64,000 bases of DNA from an uncultured Cohaesibacter sp. (GCF_963676275.1 NZ_OY781091.1:908775-972774); one strand, 5' to 3'. Shown: positions 35,622 to 45,723, counted from the first letter of the stretch. The notes: a model not told the origin generated them from the sequence alone. A program made the numbers and translations.

Positions 35622-36262
35622 CCGATACCATTCTTGCTCTGATCCCCACTTATGGCCTGTGGGTCATCTTCCTGACCTTGCTATTTTGCTCCATGGCCAT
35701 TCCCTTGCCCGGCTCGATGCTGATGATCGCCGCCGGTTCCTTCGCCTCGTCAGGGGATATCGATCTTTATCTCGCCATGGGTGTTGCCTATGCGGGATAT
35801 ATCGCCGGTGACCAGACAGCCTATCGCGTTGCCCATATGGCCGGCCCGCCTCTGCTGAACCGCTTTCGCCGCTCGGTCAAAGCCGCAGCCATGATCGAGC
35901 GCGCCGAGCGTCTGCTGGAAAGGCGTGGCCTGCTGGCGGTGTTTCTCTCGCACACGATCATCAGCCCGATCGGTCCATGGGTCAGCTATATTTGTGGTGC
36001 CGCACAAATGAAATGGTTGCATTTCTCGCTGGCCTCTGTTGCTGGCGCTGCTTGCTGGGTTGCCGCTTACGGTCTGGTTGGCTATTACTTTGCCGACCGT
36101 CTGGCCGATCTGGCCCAACTTGCCAATGACGGCGTGGGATTCCTTCTTGCATTCGCTGTTGCTGCGGCCACTGGCTGGTGGCTCCTGTCCAGCTGGAAGA
36201 AATTTCGCGAAAAGACAAGGACCGAAGACGCGCTCAAGGAAGCCCCTGCCAGAGGCGACTGA
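35618..36262 (+). CDS. DedA/VTT-family membrane protein
   Basis: A 214-residue membrane protein. Hydrophobic helices surround the VTT-type re-entrant region: AIPLPGSMLMIAAGSFASSG (conserved PxPG), YIAGDQTAYRVAHMAGPPLL and the ERRGLLAVFLSHTIISPIGP segment with conserved Arg, in place of the common RFxPxxR form. DedA proteins act in lipid scrambling (undecaprenyl phosphate or phosphatidylethanolamine). Start overlaps the upstream small membrane gene. Confidence 0.83.
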   Translation: MTDTILALIPTYGLWVIFLTLLFCSMAIPLPGSMLMIAAGSFASSGDIDLYLAMGVAYAGYIAGDQTAYRVAHMAGPPLLNRFRRSVKAAAMIERAERLLERRGLLAVFLSHTIISPIGPWVSYICGAAQMKWLHFSLASVAGAACWVAAYGLVGYYFADRLADLAQLANDGVGFLLAFAVAAATGWWLLSSWKKFREKTRTEDALKEAPARGD

Positions 36263-36301
36263 AGCGCATGGGCGAAAGCGCAAGAGCGCAAAGAGGCAGT
36301 C

Positions 36302-36946
36302 ATGCTATTTTCATTCGATGTTATGGGGCTCTTTATTGTGACCTCCGCCGTTCTGGGTCTTGCGCCCGGGCCGGATAATATTTTCATTCTCACCCAGTCG
36401 GCTCTCTCCGGACGCAAGGCAGGACTGATCGTCACGCTTGGGCTTTGCACCGGTATTCTCATTCACACCATGCTTGTGGCACTCGGGGTTTCTGTCATTT
36501 TCAAGAGCTCCGAGATTGCCTTCACGCTGCTCAAGATTGCCGGAGCAAGCTATCTGGCCTATCTGGCCTTTCAGGCTTTCAGGGCCGGTGCCAGCGATCT
36601 GGAAGGCGATGACGGGCAAGCGCAGACACTTCATGTGCGGCGTCTTTATATTCGCGGCATCATCATGAATATCACCAACCCCAAGGTGGCGATATTCTTT
36701 CTGGCCTTCCTGCCCCAGTTTGCGGATCCCTCGCGCGGGCCCTTGTCTGTCCAGTTGCTGATATTGGGCGTCGTGTTCGATCTCGTCACCCTGATTGTCT
36801 TCACCTTCATCTGTCTGGGTGCGGGCTATATTGGCGAATGGCTGAAGAAAACCCGCATAGCTCAGATCGCGATCAATTATATCGCCGGAGTGATCTTTCT
36901 GGGCTTGGCCGTGAGGCTGGTGACGGTGAAATTCTCGAATAGCTGA
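36302..36946 (+). CDS. LysE/RhtB-family amino acid exporter
   Basis: A 214-residue transporter with about six helices. The N-terminal LAPGPDNIFILTQSALSGRK is the LysE/RhtB signature, followed by GLCTGILIHTMLVALGVS and NITNPKVAIFFLAFLPQF, both characteristic. It exports an amino acid such as homoserine, threonine or lysine; the substrate is not predictable. Starts 39 bases after the DedA gene with GAGGCAGTC before the ATG. Confidence 0.9.
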   Translation: MLFSFDVMGLFIVTSAVLGLAPGPDNIFILTQSALSGRKAGLIVTLGLCTGILIHTMLVALGVSVIFKSSEIAFTLLKIAGASYLAYLAFQAFRAGASDLEGDDGQAQTLHVRRLYIRGIIMNITNPKVAIFFLAFLPQFADPSRGPLSVQLLILGVVFDLVTLIVFTFICLGAGYIGEWLKKTRIAQIAINYIAGVIFLGLAVRLVTVKFSNS

Positions 36947-37177
36947 AACGGGTTGGTTTTAAATTTAATGGCGACAACCAAAAGATGAGTTATTGCGAAA
37001 AATGACGATTTAATGGTTGAGTCTGCTTAAAAATTAAAAATCGATTTTGGTTTCTAATGTATAATTAAAGGTGAGGGAAGTTTAGTGGAATGTTGGTGAT
37101 AGAAATATTAATTTAATACATTACGTGAATCATGTTGACCTGAGAAATCAGAAATTTACCTTCGAAAGGTCGCCGTG

Positions 37178-38872
37178 ATGCAGTTCGGTATGAATAGTCT
37201 TTCTATCAGAATTCGCCTTTTCCTCACCTTCGGGATCATTTTGGCATTCACTGCCGTGCTTGGCTTGTTTGCGTTGGATCGCATAAACAATATGAGCACG
37301 ATGACGCAGCATCTGGCCAAGGAACTCAAGAGCGTTGAAACGCTCGGTGAGATGGCAAAACTCAGCCAGCATCTGCGCGCTCATGATCTTTTGCGTCAGT
37401 TCACCAAGGATGAAGCCGAGCGGGCCAATCTGTCCGAGGAAATCCGTGAAGCGCAGGTCGCTTTCTCTCGTGCCTGGAGCACATTTGCGCCAACCATCGA
37501 GGCTGGTGAAGATGAAAGCAGAGCCAATGAGCTGTTCACCGCATGGCAGCATTTTCTGGCGGTAGAGGAAGAAGTATCCGGCCTGCAGGCCGTGGGTATG
37601 AATGACCTTGCCGAGCAGGTTCTGCTCAATGACCTCAAGAAGGATGCCGAGATTTTCAACAATGCGGTCAGCCGCGTGCTTGAAATCCGCAATGAGCAAT
37701 CCGCCAAGACGGCAGATCTCGCAAGGGAAATGAGTGCGGATGCCAGCTTCAGCGTAACAATGGCATTGGCCGGCATCATTCTGGTGGGATTGATGGTGGT
37801 ATGGCTCATCGTTCGCAATGTTTCCGGACCGATCGTCAATCTGGCCAAGGTGATGCGTGCGCTGGCTGATAATCACATGAATACCGAAGTGCCCGGGGTT
37901 GAGCGCAAGGACGAAATCGGCCGCATGGCCTCGGCGGTGCTGGTCTTCAAGGAAAACATGATTGCTGCAACAACGATGCGGCAGGAGCAGGCCGAGCAGG
38001 AGAAGATCTCCGCCGAAAAACGCCATCAGGAAATGATGGAGTTAGCCGATCGTTTTGAAACGGCGGTCGGGCAGGTCGTCGAGCGTGTGGCGACGGAAGC
38101 CAAGGAATTGCAGAATAACGTCGGTACGCTAACGGCCGCATCGGAAGAAACCAATGCCCAGTGCGCCGCCGTTGCCGCCGCCGCCGAGCAGGCTTCCAGC
38201 AATGTTGAAACGGTCGCTGCCGCCATCGAGGAATTGTCGGCCTCATCGCAGGAAATCGGTCAGCAGGTGTCTCACTCCACGCGCGTTGCCCATCGTGCCG
38301 TATCGGAAGCCCAGCAGACCAATGAACGCATGTCGGGCCTGCAAACGGATGCAGAGCGGATCGGTACGATTATCGGTCTGATTGATGAGATCGCCTCCCA
38401 GACCAACCTTCTGGCCCTCAACGCAACCATTGAGGCGGCCAGAGCCGGTGAAGCTGGCAAGGGATTTGCCGTTGTGGCTTCCGAGGTCAAGGGGCTGGCG
38501 GAGCAGACCGCCAAGGCAACCGCAGAAATCGCCACCCAGATCAAGAGCATGCAGACCTCGAGTTCTGATGCCAACAATGCGATTAACGCCATCGGCGAGA
38601 CGATTGGCGAGATGAGCGATATCTCCAGTTCCATCGTCGATGCGGTGCAAGAGCAAGGGCAGACCACTTCGGAAGTTGCGCTAAATGTGCAGCAGGCCTC
38701 CGTTGGCACGCGGGAAGTAACCGCCAATATCGAGGGCGTTTCCCATGCCGCGCAGGAATCGGCAAGCGCTTCGGCTCAGGTGCTCGCATCGGCCCAACAG
38801 CTCGCCAGTCAGGCAGAGACATTGCGCTCCGAAATGAGCAATTTCCTTCAAACCGTCCGGGCGGCCTCGTAA
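37178..38872 (+). CDS. Methyl-accepting chemotaxis protein
   Basis: A 564-residue transmembrane chemoreceptor. TM1 is at about 13-33 ([20 protein letters not shown]), a helical periplasmic sensor follows (about 34-190, rich in heptads), then TM2 at about 195-215, HAMP at 215-265 ([20 protein letters not shown]) and the methyl-accepting signalling hairpin at 300-560. The tip [20 protein letters not shown] is complete. There is no C-terminal CheR-tethering pentapeptide. A periplasmic sugar-type binding protein follows 48 bases downstream, which suggests indirect sensing through that protein. The ATG at 37178 follows AAAGGT; a GTG lies at 37175. Confidence 0.92.
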   Translation: MQFGMNSLSIRIRLFLTFGIILAFTAVLGLFALDRINNMSTMTQHLAKELKSVETLGEMAKLSQHLRAHDLLRQFTKDEAERANLSEEIREAQVAFSRAWSTFAPTIEAGEDESRANELFTAWQHFLAVEEEVSGLQAVGMNDLAEQVLLNDLKKDAEIFNNAVSRVLEIRNEQSAKTADLAREMSADASFSVTMALAGIILVGLMVVWLIVRNVSGPIVNLAKVMRALADNHMNTEVPGVERKDEIGRMASAVLVFKENMIAATTMRQEQAEQEKISAEKRHQEMMELADRFETAVGQVVERVATEAKELQNNVGTLTAASEETNAQCAAVAAAAEQASSNVETVAAAIEELSASSQEIGQQVSHSTRVAHRAVSEAQQTNERMSGLQTDAERIGTIIGLIDEIASQTNLLALNATIEAARAGEAGKGFAVVASEVKGLAEQTAKATAEIATQIKSMQTSSSDANNAINAIGETIGEMSDISSSIVDAVQEQGQTTSEVALNVQQASVGTREVTANIEGVSHAAQESASASAQVLASAQQLASQAETLRSEMSNFLQTVRAAS

Positions 38873-38920
38873 CGGCCGATCGCAGAAAAACAGCTTGCAG
38901 GATTGAAGAAAGGTCCAGAT

Positions 38921-39829
38921 ATGAAACGCTTTTCGGTCTTTTTGTTGTCGACCGCCTTGATGGTCAATGCAGCCGCCGCGGTAACCATTGGAACCACTAT
39001 GTCCAAGAAGGATGCCTTCGTGTCCATCCTGACCGACAATATCAGGGACGCGGCCAGCAAGACCAGCGGCGTCACGCTTGATCTTGTGGTCGCCAACATG
39101 GACAAGGAAACCCAGATCAATCAGGTTAAGACCTTCATTGAAAATGATGTCGACGCCATCATCGTCAACGCTGTGGCAGACGAGCATAGCGAATTGATGC
39201 AGAAAATGGCTGCCGAGGCCAATATTCCTCTGGTTTATGTCAACCGGCAGCCGCCACAAAGCCGCTTTCCCGGCCCCGTCTCGGTGGTCTCCTGCAATGA
39301 GCTTGTCGCCGGGCGCCTGCAAATGCGGATGATGGCAAATGAGGTCGGCGGCAAGGGCAATGTCGTCATTCTCAATGGCGCGCTCTCCCATCCGGCCGCC
39401 AAGGCGCGCACGGTAGGGGCCAAGGAAGTGCTGGCCCAATATCCCGGCCTGTCGATTGTGCATGAGCAGACGGCAAACTGGAGCCGGGATGAAGCCGAGA
39501 AGATCATCACCGGTTTGCTGGATAAAGGGGTCAAGATTGATATCATCGCCGCCAACAATGATGAAATGGCCATCGGTGCCGTGCGGGCAATCGAAAAGGC
39601 TGGCCTCTCATTTGAGGATGTGATGATTGGCGGAGTGGACGCAACCCCCGCTGCCATCGCGGAAATGGAAGCAGGCAAGATCAAGGTGACCGTGTTGCAG
39701 AATGCTGCCGCGCAAGGCCTGCAATCGATCAAGAATGCCATCGCCATGGCCCAGGGCGGCTATGCGCAGGAATTCGACTGGATTCCATGGGAAGTGGTCG
39801 TGCCTTCCAACATGGAAAAATACAAATAG
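38921..39829 (+). CDS. Periplasmic sugar-type substrate-binding protein (ribose/rhizopine-like)
   Basis: A 302-residue exported protein. The signal peptide is MKRFSVFLLSTALMVNAAAA. A type I periplasmic-binding fold follows: DIRDAASKTSGVTLDLVVAN, QVKTFIENDVDAIIVNAVAD, NIPLVYVNRQPPQ, VVILNGALSHPAAKAR, IIAANNDEMAIGAVRAIEKA and IGGVDATPAAI, as in ribose, galactose and rhizopine-binding proteins. No ATPase or permease genes follow; a terminator does. Its only partner in the window is the chemoreceptor upstream, so a role as chemotaxis ligand carrier is likely, with import by a transporter elsewhere also possible. ATG 38921 follows AAGAAAGG. Confidence 0.87.
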   Translation: MKRFSVFLLSTALMVNAAAAVTIGTTMSKKDAFVSILTDNIRDAASKTSGVTLDLVVANMDKETQINQVKTFIENDVDAIIVNAVADEHSELMQKMAAEANIPLVYVNRQPPQSRFPGPVSVVSCNELVAGRLQMRMMANEVGGKGNVVILNGALSHPAAKARTVGAKEVLAQYPGLSIVHEQTANWSRDEAEKIITGLLDKGVKIDIIAANNDEMAIGAVRAIEKAGLSFEDVMIGGVDATPAAIAEMEAGKIKVTVLQNAAAQGLQSIKNAIAMAQGGYAQEFDWIPWEVVVPSNMEKYK

Positions 39830-39915
39830 CAGCTATCGAGCTTCTCCCCTGCGGTTGATCCTCCTCTCCCAACCGCAGAATAACCGTCAACTCTCCTCCT
39901 GACGGTTCAGAAAGG

Positions 39916-39946
39916 AAATCCCCGTCTCTGGCGGGGATTTTCGTAT
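39916..39946 (+). terminator. Intrinsic terminator after the binding-protein gene
   Basis: AAATCCCCG (39916-39924) pairs with CGGGGATTT (39932-39940), with a 7-base loop, then TCGTATTTTC. It ends the chemoreceptor/binding-protein unit. Confidence 0.88.
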
Positions 39947-40025
39947 TTTCAGCCATGCCGCATCGATTCGGCCAAGGCCGGATCGCTGGCTAGGGGAGGG
40001 GTGACCAACGGATGCTGGCGATTGC

Positions 40026-40063
40026 AAAAAAAAGCACCAACTGCATAAGGCAGATGGTGCTTT
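40026..40063 (-). terminator. Intrinsic terminator of hemA
   Basis: On the minus strand AAAGCACCA (40063-40055) pairs with TGGTGCTTT (40039-40031) and runs into a tract of eight T. An inner CTGC/GCAG pair extends the stem. Lies about 30 bases after the hemA stop. Confidence 0.92.
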
Positions 40064-40095
40064 GGTAAGGTAAGCTGAAAAAAGCTTGGAGGAAT

Positions 40096-41373
40096 CTAGC
40101 CACCTACGGCTTGAAAAACTTGTTGCTCTGGCTGTTTGGTCAGATCGTGAAAGCTGCCCGGCTCGATAAAGGGCAATTTCAGCCTGTTCCAGACATCAAC
40201 CAGCGCTTCACAGAGGCCATCAACCAGCCGGTCGTCATGGAACGGCGTCGGTGTGATGCGCAGACGCTCCGTGCCCCGTGGAACGGTTGGATAATTGATG
40301 GGCTGGATATAGATGCCATGGGTATCCAGCAGAATGTCCGAAGCCTGTTTGCAAAGATCCGGATCGCCGACGAAGAGCGGCACGATATGAGTATCGGAAG
40401 GCATGACTGGCAACCCGGCTGCGGACAGAACCTTCTTGGTCCGCTCGGCCTGCCGCTGCTGACCATCCCGCTCGCTCTGGCTCTCCTTGAGGTGACGCAC
40501 CGAACAGCAGGCCGCAGCCGCAATGGCAGGTGGCATGGCGGTGGTGAAAATGAAGCCCGGCGCATAGGAGCGCACCGCGTCGATAATCGGAGCCTTGCCG
40601 GTGATATAGCCACCCAGCGTGCCAAAAGCCTTGGCAAGGGTGCCCTCGATGATGTCGATCCGCTCCATCAGGCCTTCCCGTTCGGCAATGCCTGCGCCGC
40701 GTGGACCATACATGCCCACCGCATGCACCTCGTCGATATAGGTCATGGCGGAATATTTGTCGGCCAGATCGCAGATTTCCTTGATCGGGGCGATGTCGCC
40801 ATCCATCGAATAGACGGATTCAAACACGATCAGCTTGGCGCGATCCTTGCCAGCGGCAGCCAGCAATTCTTCCAGATGCTCCATGTCATTATGACGGAAA
40901 ACCTGCTTCTGCATGCCGGAATTCTTGACACCGGCGATCATCGAAGCATGGTTGAGCTCGTCGGACAGGATGAGGCAGTTGGGCAGCAATTTGGCAATGG
41001 TCGAAATGGCCGCTTCGTTGGACACAAACCCGGAGGTGAAAACCAGCGCCGCTTCCTTGTTGTGCAGATCGGCCAATTCGGCTTCCAACTGGACCAGTGG
41101 ATGGTTGGTGCCGGAAATATTCCGGGTCCCGCCTGCGCCCGTTCCCATTTTCTGGGCGGTTTCGCTCATCGCTTCGATCACATCGGGATGCTGCCCCATG
41201 CCCAGATAGTCATTGGAGCACCAGACAAGAATTTCGCGTTCAAGCCCATTGTCGGCGCGCCAGATTGCATGCGGAAATCGACCGGCCTGTCGCTCCAGAT
41301 CGGCAAAGATTCGGTAGCGTTTCTCTTCTTTCAGGGAAGATACGGCGCTTTCAAAAAAATCAAGATACTGCAT
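40096..41373 (-). CDS. hemA: 5-aminolevulinate synthase (C4/Shemin pathway)
   Basis: A 425-residue PLP enzyme condensing glycine and succinyl-CoA, the first step of heme synthesis in alphaproteobacteria. Diagnostic segments: [68 protein letters not shown] [29 protein letters not shown] and [19 protein letters not shown] with the PLP Lys. Monocistronic with its own terminator. It feeds heme to FixL, HemN and the cbb3 oxidase; no FixK box was found upstream. Confidence 0.96.
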   Translation of the reverse strand: MQYLDFFESAVSSLKEEKRYRIFADLERQAGRFPHAIWRADNGLEREILVWCSNDYLGMGQHPDVIEAMSETAQKMGTGAGGTRNISGTNHPLVQLEAELADLHNKEAALVFTSGFVSNEAAISTIAKLLPNCLILSDELNHASMIAGVKNSGMQKQVFRHNDMEHLEELLAAAGKDRAKLIVFESVYSMDGDIAPIKEICDLADKYSAMTYIDEVHAVGMYGPRGAGIAEREGLMERIDIIEGTLAKAFGTLGGYITGKAPIIDAVRSYAPGFIFTTAMPPAIAAAACCSVRHLKESQSERDGQQRQAERTKKVLSAAGLPVMPSDTHIVPLFVGDPDLCKQASDILLDTHGIYIQPINYPTVPRGTERLRITPTPFHDDRLVDGLCEALVDVWNRLKLPFIEPGSFHDLTKQPEQQVFQAVGG

Positions 41374-41916
41374 TATCAGTGATATCCGCTTGTTTCTGGT
41401 CCAAAGTAAGCGAACCGGTCGGTCTCTTCATTCTGCCTTCAGTGCAGATCGGCTTGGGCCACTTGCGATTCAAGTCAGGCCCGGATTGTGGTCCTTTTAA
41501 AAGGTCTAACCTTGTCCGACACTTTGCGCTGACAGCCCGACTTTTGTCAATTGTCGCCAGGCTTACAAATTGTTAAGGCGCCCGTAAGCTATTGTTCATC
41601 TGGGCGTCTTTGCATCAGGCTTATACATCCTTGGGCTTATTCAACAACCCGAAATGCCTCTGCTCCCCCAGAAAATGGCTCCTTCCTCATCCTAAAGAGG
41701 CAGGAGCGGAGAGGTCGGGATACCGGCATTTAGATCCAAAGTCTGCCTTTCCCATGACGGCAAGCGCGCCATGTAGTTCCATTGTATTAGGTCTATGGAA
41801 ATAGGTCACATTTGACTCGGCTCGAAATACGTGAAGTATAATAATACGTATAAATATTTAGTGGCCAGACTATTGGTCTTGGAATTTCTATTTTATCCTT
41901 TTGGGGGAGGAGTAAA
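41374..41916. other. Divergent intergenic region hemA / B12 radical SAM
   Basis: About 540 bases without a supported gene. TTGACTCGGCTCGA (41812-41825) is one mismatch from TTGA-N6-TCAA. TTGACT (41812) with TATAAT at 41837-41842 and a 19-base spacer could be a promoter for the radical SAM gene. AATACGT occurs twice (41826-41832 and 41843-41849). Confidence 0.4.
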
Positions 41917-43593
41917 ATGGGGCTTCACATAGCGCTTATCACACCGTCGCGTTATGATTCTGACGGATATGTCCAGCAATGGAAGCGTCCGGTCATGGCC
42001 ACGCAGGCGCAGGCTGCCATCAAGGCGCTGCTGCTGGACTGCGACAAACGGAATGTGATTGGCGATGAAAACCCGATTTCCTGCGAGGATCACTATGAAA
42101 TCTTCGGGCCGGTACCTGTTGACGGCATCATTGAGCGCATTCGCGCTGCAGGCAACGGTGCGGTCTTTCTGACCGGTGTGCTGAGCGCCTTCTTTCCGCG
42201 TGCGCTTGATCTTGCCCGCATCTTTCGCGCCCACGATATCGCCGTCGTCATCGGCGGCGTTCACATCAACGGCATCAAGGCCTTGTTTCCGGACAATGCT
42301 TATGGTCTGCAGGATGCTCTGGACATGGGGGCCTCTCTTTTTGTCGGTCAGGCCGAGGGGCATCTGGATGATTTGCTGCGCGATCTTGATGCGCGCAGGC
42401 TGAAGCCGGAATATGACTATTTACGCGATTTACCGGATTTGCGATCTGTTCCCATGCCCGCCTATGACGTGGATACGATCAAGCGGAGCTTTACCGGCGT
42501 CATTCCCATCGAGACCAGCCGCGGCTGCCCCTTCCTCTGCACATTCTGCTGCATTCCCAACACGCAAGGGGTGGAAATGCAGATCCGGGAACCACAGGCC
42601 ATTGCCGACTATATCCTTGAATATGCCAGCAAGGGCGTGAAGAGCTTTTTCCTGTCAGACGACAATATCGCCCGCAACAAGCGCTGGGAGGAGGTTTTCG
42701 ACAGGCTCATTGAAATGCGCCAGAAGCACAAGGTGCGATATGAACTGATCATCGAGGCGGACACGGTCGCCTACAAGATTCCGCGTTTCATCGAAAAGGC
42801 AACGGCGGCTGGTGTGACAGATGTTTTCCTCGGGCTGGAATCCATCGACCCCGATACCATCAAGGCGGCTGGCAAGAAGCATAATCGTGCCGCCAATGTG
42901 CGCGACATGTTTGCCGCCTGGTATGATGCCGGGGTGGTCACGGCATCCGGCTTTATCATTGGCTTCCCCGGCGAGACCGAGGAGCGCATTCTGGGCAATG
43001 TCAACACGCTGGTGAAGGAATATCCGGGCGAAATCTTCACGCTTTCCGTTCTGACCCCATTGCCCGGTTCTGTTGATCACAAGCGCCTTGACGAGCAGGG
43101 GACCTATATGGATCCCGATCTGAACAATTATGACCTTGGGCACTTTGTCTTCAATCACGACACTCTGGACGAGAATTCGGTTCAGCGCTTGACGCCGCGC
43201 ATCGTGCCGCAGGTCTATTCCCTGCGCCGCGCCTGGACCATCATGCTGCAAGGTTTGCGCAATCCGGCAAAGCCGGTGACCAATTTCTCATGGGTGGTCG
43301 GCCTGACGCTGGGTTACCGCGTCGGCGGTACAGGCATGTATGAAGTTGGCTCGGGCCGCTATCGCAATCGCCATTTGCGCCGCCCCGGCCTGCCAAGGGA
43401 AGCTGCGCTGATCTTCTATCCCAAATATTTCTTCAAGGATCTCTGGGTTACCCTGCGGGCCGGGCTATATCTGGCCGCGCTGCGCACCCTGCTGGCGGTA
43501 GCCCGGCGCAAGGTGGATAGAGAGCGCAAAAGAGCGCAAGATGCAAAGCCGGCAACCGGCCAGGTCGAAGCATCGGTCAGCACGAATATCTGA
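41917..43593 (+). CDS. B12-binding-domain radical SAM enzyme, substrate unknown
   Basis: A 558-residue class B radical SAM protein. The N-terminal Rossmann-like cobalamin-binding domain (about 1-160) contains GAVFLTGVLSAFFPRALDLA and IAVVIGGVHINGIKALF. The classical DxHxxG cobalamin-ligand motif is not evident, as in many family members. The radical SAM core holds C204, C208 and C211 in RGCPFLCTFC, then GVTDVFLGLESIDPDTI and ASGFIIGFPGETEERI. A basic C-terminal tail follows. This group includes BchE- and hopanoid/methyltransferase-type enzymes; the substrate cannot be read. GGGGGAGGAG directly before the ATG predicts strong translation. It stands alone. Confidence 0.87.
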   Translation: MGLHIALITPSRYDSDGYVQQWKRPVMATQAQAAIKALLLDCDKRNVIGDENPISCEDHYEIFGPVPVDGIIERIRAAGNGAVFLTGVLSAFFPRALDLARIFRAHDIAVVIGGVHINGIKALFPDNAYGLQDALDMGASLFVGQAEGHLDDLLRDLDARRLKPEYDYLRDLPDLRSVPMPAYDVDTIKRSFTGVIPIETSRGCPFLCTFCCIPNTQGVEMQIREPQAIADYILEYASKGVKSFFLSDDNIARNKRWEEVFDRLIEMRQKHKVRYELIIEADTVAYKIPRFIEKATAAGVTDVFLGLESIDPDTIKAAGKKHNRAANVRDMFAAWYDAGVVTASGFIIGFPGETEERILGNVNTLVKEYPGEIFTLSVLTPLPGSVDHKRLDEQGTYMDPDLNNYDLGHFVFNHDTLDENSVQRLTPRIVPQVYSLRRAWTIMLQGLRNPAKPVTNFSWVVGLTLGYRVGGTGMYEVGSGRYRNRHLRRPGLPREAALIFYPKYFFKDLWVTLRAGLYLAALRTLLAVARRKVDRERKRAQDAKPATGQVEASVSTNI

Positions 43594-43768
43594 CCGGCCA
43601 GCCATGCATCGACATGAGTATCTCTTTGATAAATTGCATCATTGTGCCGAAGCGGAACATAGCTGGAGAAATGATGGTAAAGATTCATAAACTCTTTGCA
43701 TTTACACTCTGAGCTCAGTCGATCTACCTGTCTATCCCTGCAGATGATATGCGGCTGCGGAGTTATAT

Positions 43769-44287
43769 ATGGCTGTAACTGTTCTTTCGGCTTTGAGAGT
43801 TCTGGTGATAGAGGATAGTGCGTATATGCGCACGATCATCCGCACCATTTTGCAGGGGCTCGGAGTGCGAGAAATCTTTGAGGCGGAAGATGGTGGCGTC
43901 GGGCTGGAAAAGCTCGAACAGCTCTCCCCTGATGTTCTGATCATTGACTGGGTCCTGCCGATTCTGGACGGGCCGGAACTGGTGCGCCTTGTCCGCAACC
44001 CGAACCATCCGATGGGCACGGTTCCGATCATCATGATTTCTTCCTATGCCGAGAAGCATCGCATCATGGAGGCCAAACAGCTTGGCGTGCATGAATTTCT
44101 GCGCAAGCCATTCTCTGCCAAGGACATGTATCTCAGGATAGTTGCCGCCACATCCATGGACCGGCCCTTTGTCCGCACGGACAATTATTACGGACCGGCC
44201 CCCCGTGAAGCCGTTACAAGGCGTGCCGGAGATGGTACGGCAGATCTGGGCCAGTCCGGGGTTTCCGTCCCAACGGCCTTTGCCTGA
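43769..44287 (+). CDS. Single-domain response regulator with alphaproteobacterial C-terminal tail
   Basis: A 172-residue protein with one receiver: VIEDS acid pair (near 14), phospho-acceptor Asp near 57 (VLIIDWVLPILDG), MISSYAEK switch and Lys in LRKPFSAKD. The tail carries a short conserved-looking motif RPFVRTDNYYGPAPRE, seen in related alphaproteobacterial CheY-like proteins, then a disordered stretch. No output domain, so it acts by protein binding. No kinase adjoins it. The short upstream region shows a promoter-like TTTGCATTTACACT but no clear ribosome binding site. Confidence 0.83.
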   Translation: MAVTVLSALRVLVIEDSAYMRTIIRTILQGLGVREIFEAEDGGVGLEKLEQLSPDVLIIDWVLPILDGPELVRLVRNPNHPMGTVPIIMISSYAEKHRIMEAKQLGVHEFLRKPFSAKDMYLRIVAATSMDRPFVRTDNYYGPAPREAVTRRAGDGTADLGQSGVSVPTAFA

Positions 44288-44319
44288 TCAGGCCCTATCG
44301 GCCTTTGCTCCCATTGCTT

Positions 44320-45429
44320 CTATCTAACGATCGTCAGGCTTTCTGCCGCTCGGGTGACGCCGGTATAGAGCCAGCGCGCGCGGTGGTCGCGAAAGGCCCA
44401 GCTCTCGTCAAACAGCATCACATTGTTCCATTGCGACCCCTGCGCCTTGTGCACGGTCAGGGCATAGCCATAATCGAAGGCATCGCCTTGCTTTCGCACG
44501 GTCCATGGGATTTCCCCGTCATGGTCTTCAAACAAAACCTTGGGGACCTTGAGCGCCACGCGTCCGGACAATTCATGGCCGAGATCCGGTGATGCGCGCA
44601 TCTTGATGTCCTTGCCGGTGCGGCTGGTCACCTTGTCGACAATCCAGATGCCGCCATTGAGCAATCCCTTCTGATGATTGTTGCGCAAACAGACCAGTTT
44701 GTCGCCGACCCGCGGGTAGGGACCTTCGAATTCCTTCAATTCGCGCAGGCGCTTGTTGTATTTCTGGCGCGTCACATTGCGTCCGACAAGCACCTGATCG
44801 GCTTCCAGAACCTGCCCGGTTTCCAGCGTGCGCCGACCAATGACCTGCACCGAGCCATAGTCGCCATAATCAGGAGCCTTGCCTTCGCGCACATCCTGCG
44901 CCAGTCGAATGATCGGATTGTCCTGAGCCTGACGGTGGATTTCAGTCAGCATGATATCCGGCTCGTCTTCGGTGAAGTAACCACCGCCAGAAACCGGCGG
45001 TAGCTGCGCGGGATCACCCAGCACAAGCACCGGTTTGCCAAACGAGAGCAGATCGGATCCGAGCATTTCATCGACCATGGAACATTCATCGATGATGATC
45101 AGATCGGCGTCATGAGCCGGGCTGTCCCGATTGATGACGAAGGCGGGCACATCTTCCTCGCGTTCTTCGTCGTCGCTGGTATCGGGGCGGTAGATCATCG
45201 CGTGGATGGTGCTCGCGCCGGGGCAGCCCTTCTGGCGCAAAACCTGCGCTGCCTTGCCGGTGAAGGCGCCGAACAGCACACTGCCGCCGATCCCTTCTGC
45301 CAGATGACGAGCCAAGGTGGTCTTGCCTGTCCCGGCATAGCCAAACAGGCGAAAGATCGGTTCATCGCCACGCTTGATCCAGTTATTGACCGCTTTCAGC
45401 GCCGCATCCTGTTGTGGGGACCACTCCAT
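44320..45429 (-). CDS. RecD-like ATP-dependent DNA helicase (UvrD/RecD superfamily 1B)
   Basis: A 369-residue helicase. Walker A G30-T37 (GYAGTGKTTLA), Walker B DLIIIDECSMVDEM, motif III PVLVLGDPAQLPPVSGG, and motifs V/VI YALTVHKAQGSQW and YTGVTRAAE. This is the small RecD-like family (related to phage Dda and YrrC) without the RecBC-binding N-terminal domain. It unwinds DNA 5' to 3' in related proteins. It is isolated here, convergent with the receiver protein gene. Confidence 0.87.
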   Translation of the reverse strand: MEWSPQQDAALKAVNNWIKRGDEPIFRLFGYAGTGKTTLARHLAEGIGGSVLFGAFTGKAAQVLRQKGCPGASTIHAMIYRPDTSDDEEREEDVPAFVINRDSPAHDADLIIIDECSMVDEMLGSDLLSFGKPVLVLGDPAQLPPVSGGGYFTEDEPDIMLTEIHRQAQDNPIIRLAQDVREGKAPDYGDYGSVQVIGRRTLETGQVLEADQVLVGRNVTRQKYNKRLRELKEFEGPYPRVGDKLVCLRNNHQKGLLNGGIWIVDKVTSRTGKDIKMRASPDLGHELSGRVALKVPKVLFEDHDGEIPWTVRKQGDAFDYGYALTVHKAQGSQWNNVMLFDESWAFRDHRARWLYTGVTRAAESLTIVR

Positions 45430-45723
45430 CTATGCCTCGTATCAAACGCAAAGTCGCCACGCACCAACTCGTGAGCGATGCTGGCTCCCTCGTTCTTTTC
45501 TTGGAATCACTTACGGGATTCGTCTCAGTCGAGGGCAAGACTGTCCAAGCAGAGGCAAAATATCAAGTCGAATGCAAGACTTTGTGATGCCGGAGGCCGG
45601 AAAAATGTTTCCCGCAGGCCTGTGCCCGCTCCCCCTCAGAGCTGTTGCCGCACGAAAAAGCCCCTTGGCGCAAGCATTTGCAGTCAAGGGGCTGGGGAGA
45701 CGCTCTCGATTGGAGAGGAGCGA
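45430..45723. other. Intergenic region before the helicase
   Basis: About 290 bases; a plus-strand open frame at 45478-45918 overlaps the TetR gene and has no family similarity. It holds the TetR-gene terminator (45655-45693). Confidence 0.45.
45655..45693 (-). terminator. Intrinsic terminator of the TetR gene
   Basis: On the minus strand AGCCCCTTG (45693-45685) pairs with CAAGGGGCT (45667-45659), and TTTTTC follows. The 17-base loop is large, but the T-run is clear. Confidence 0.85.
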
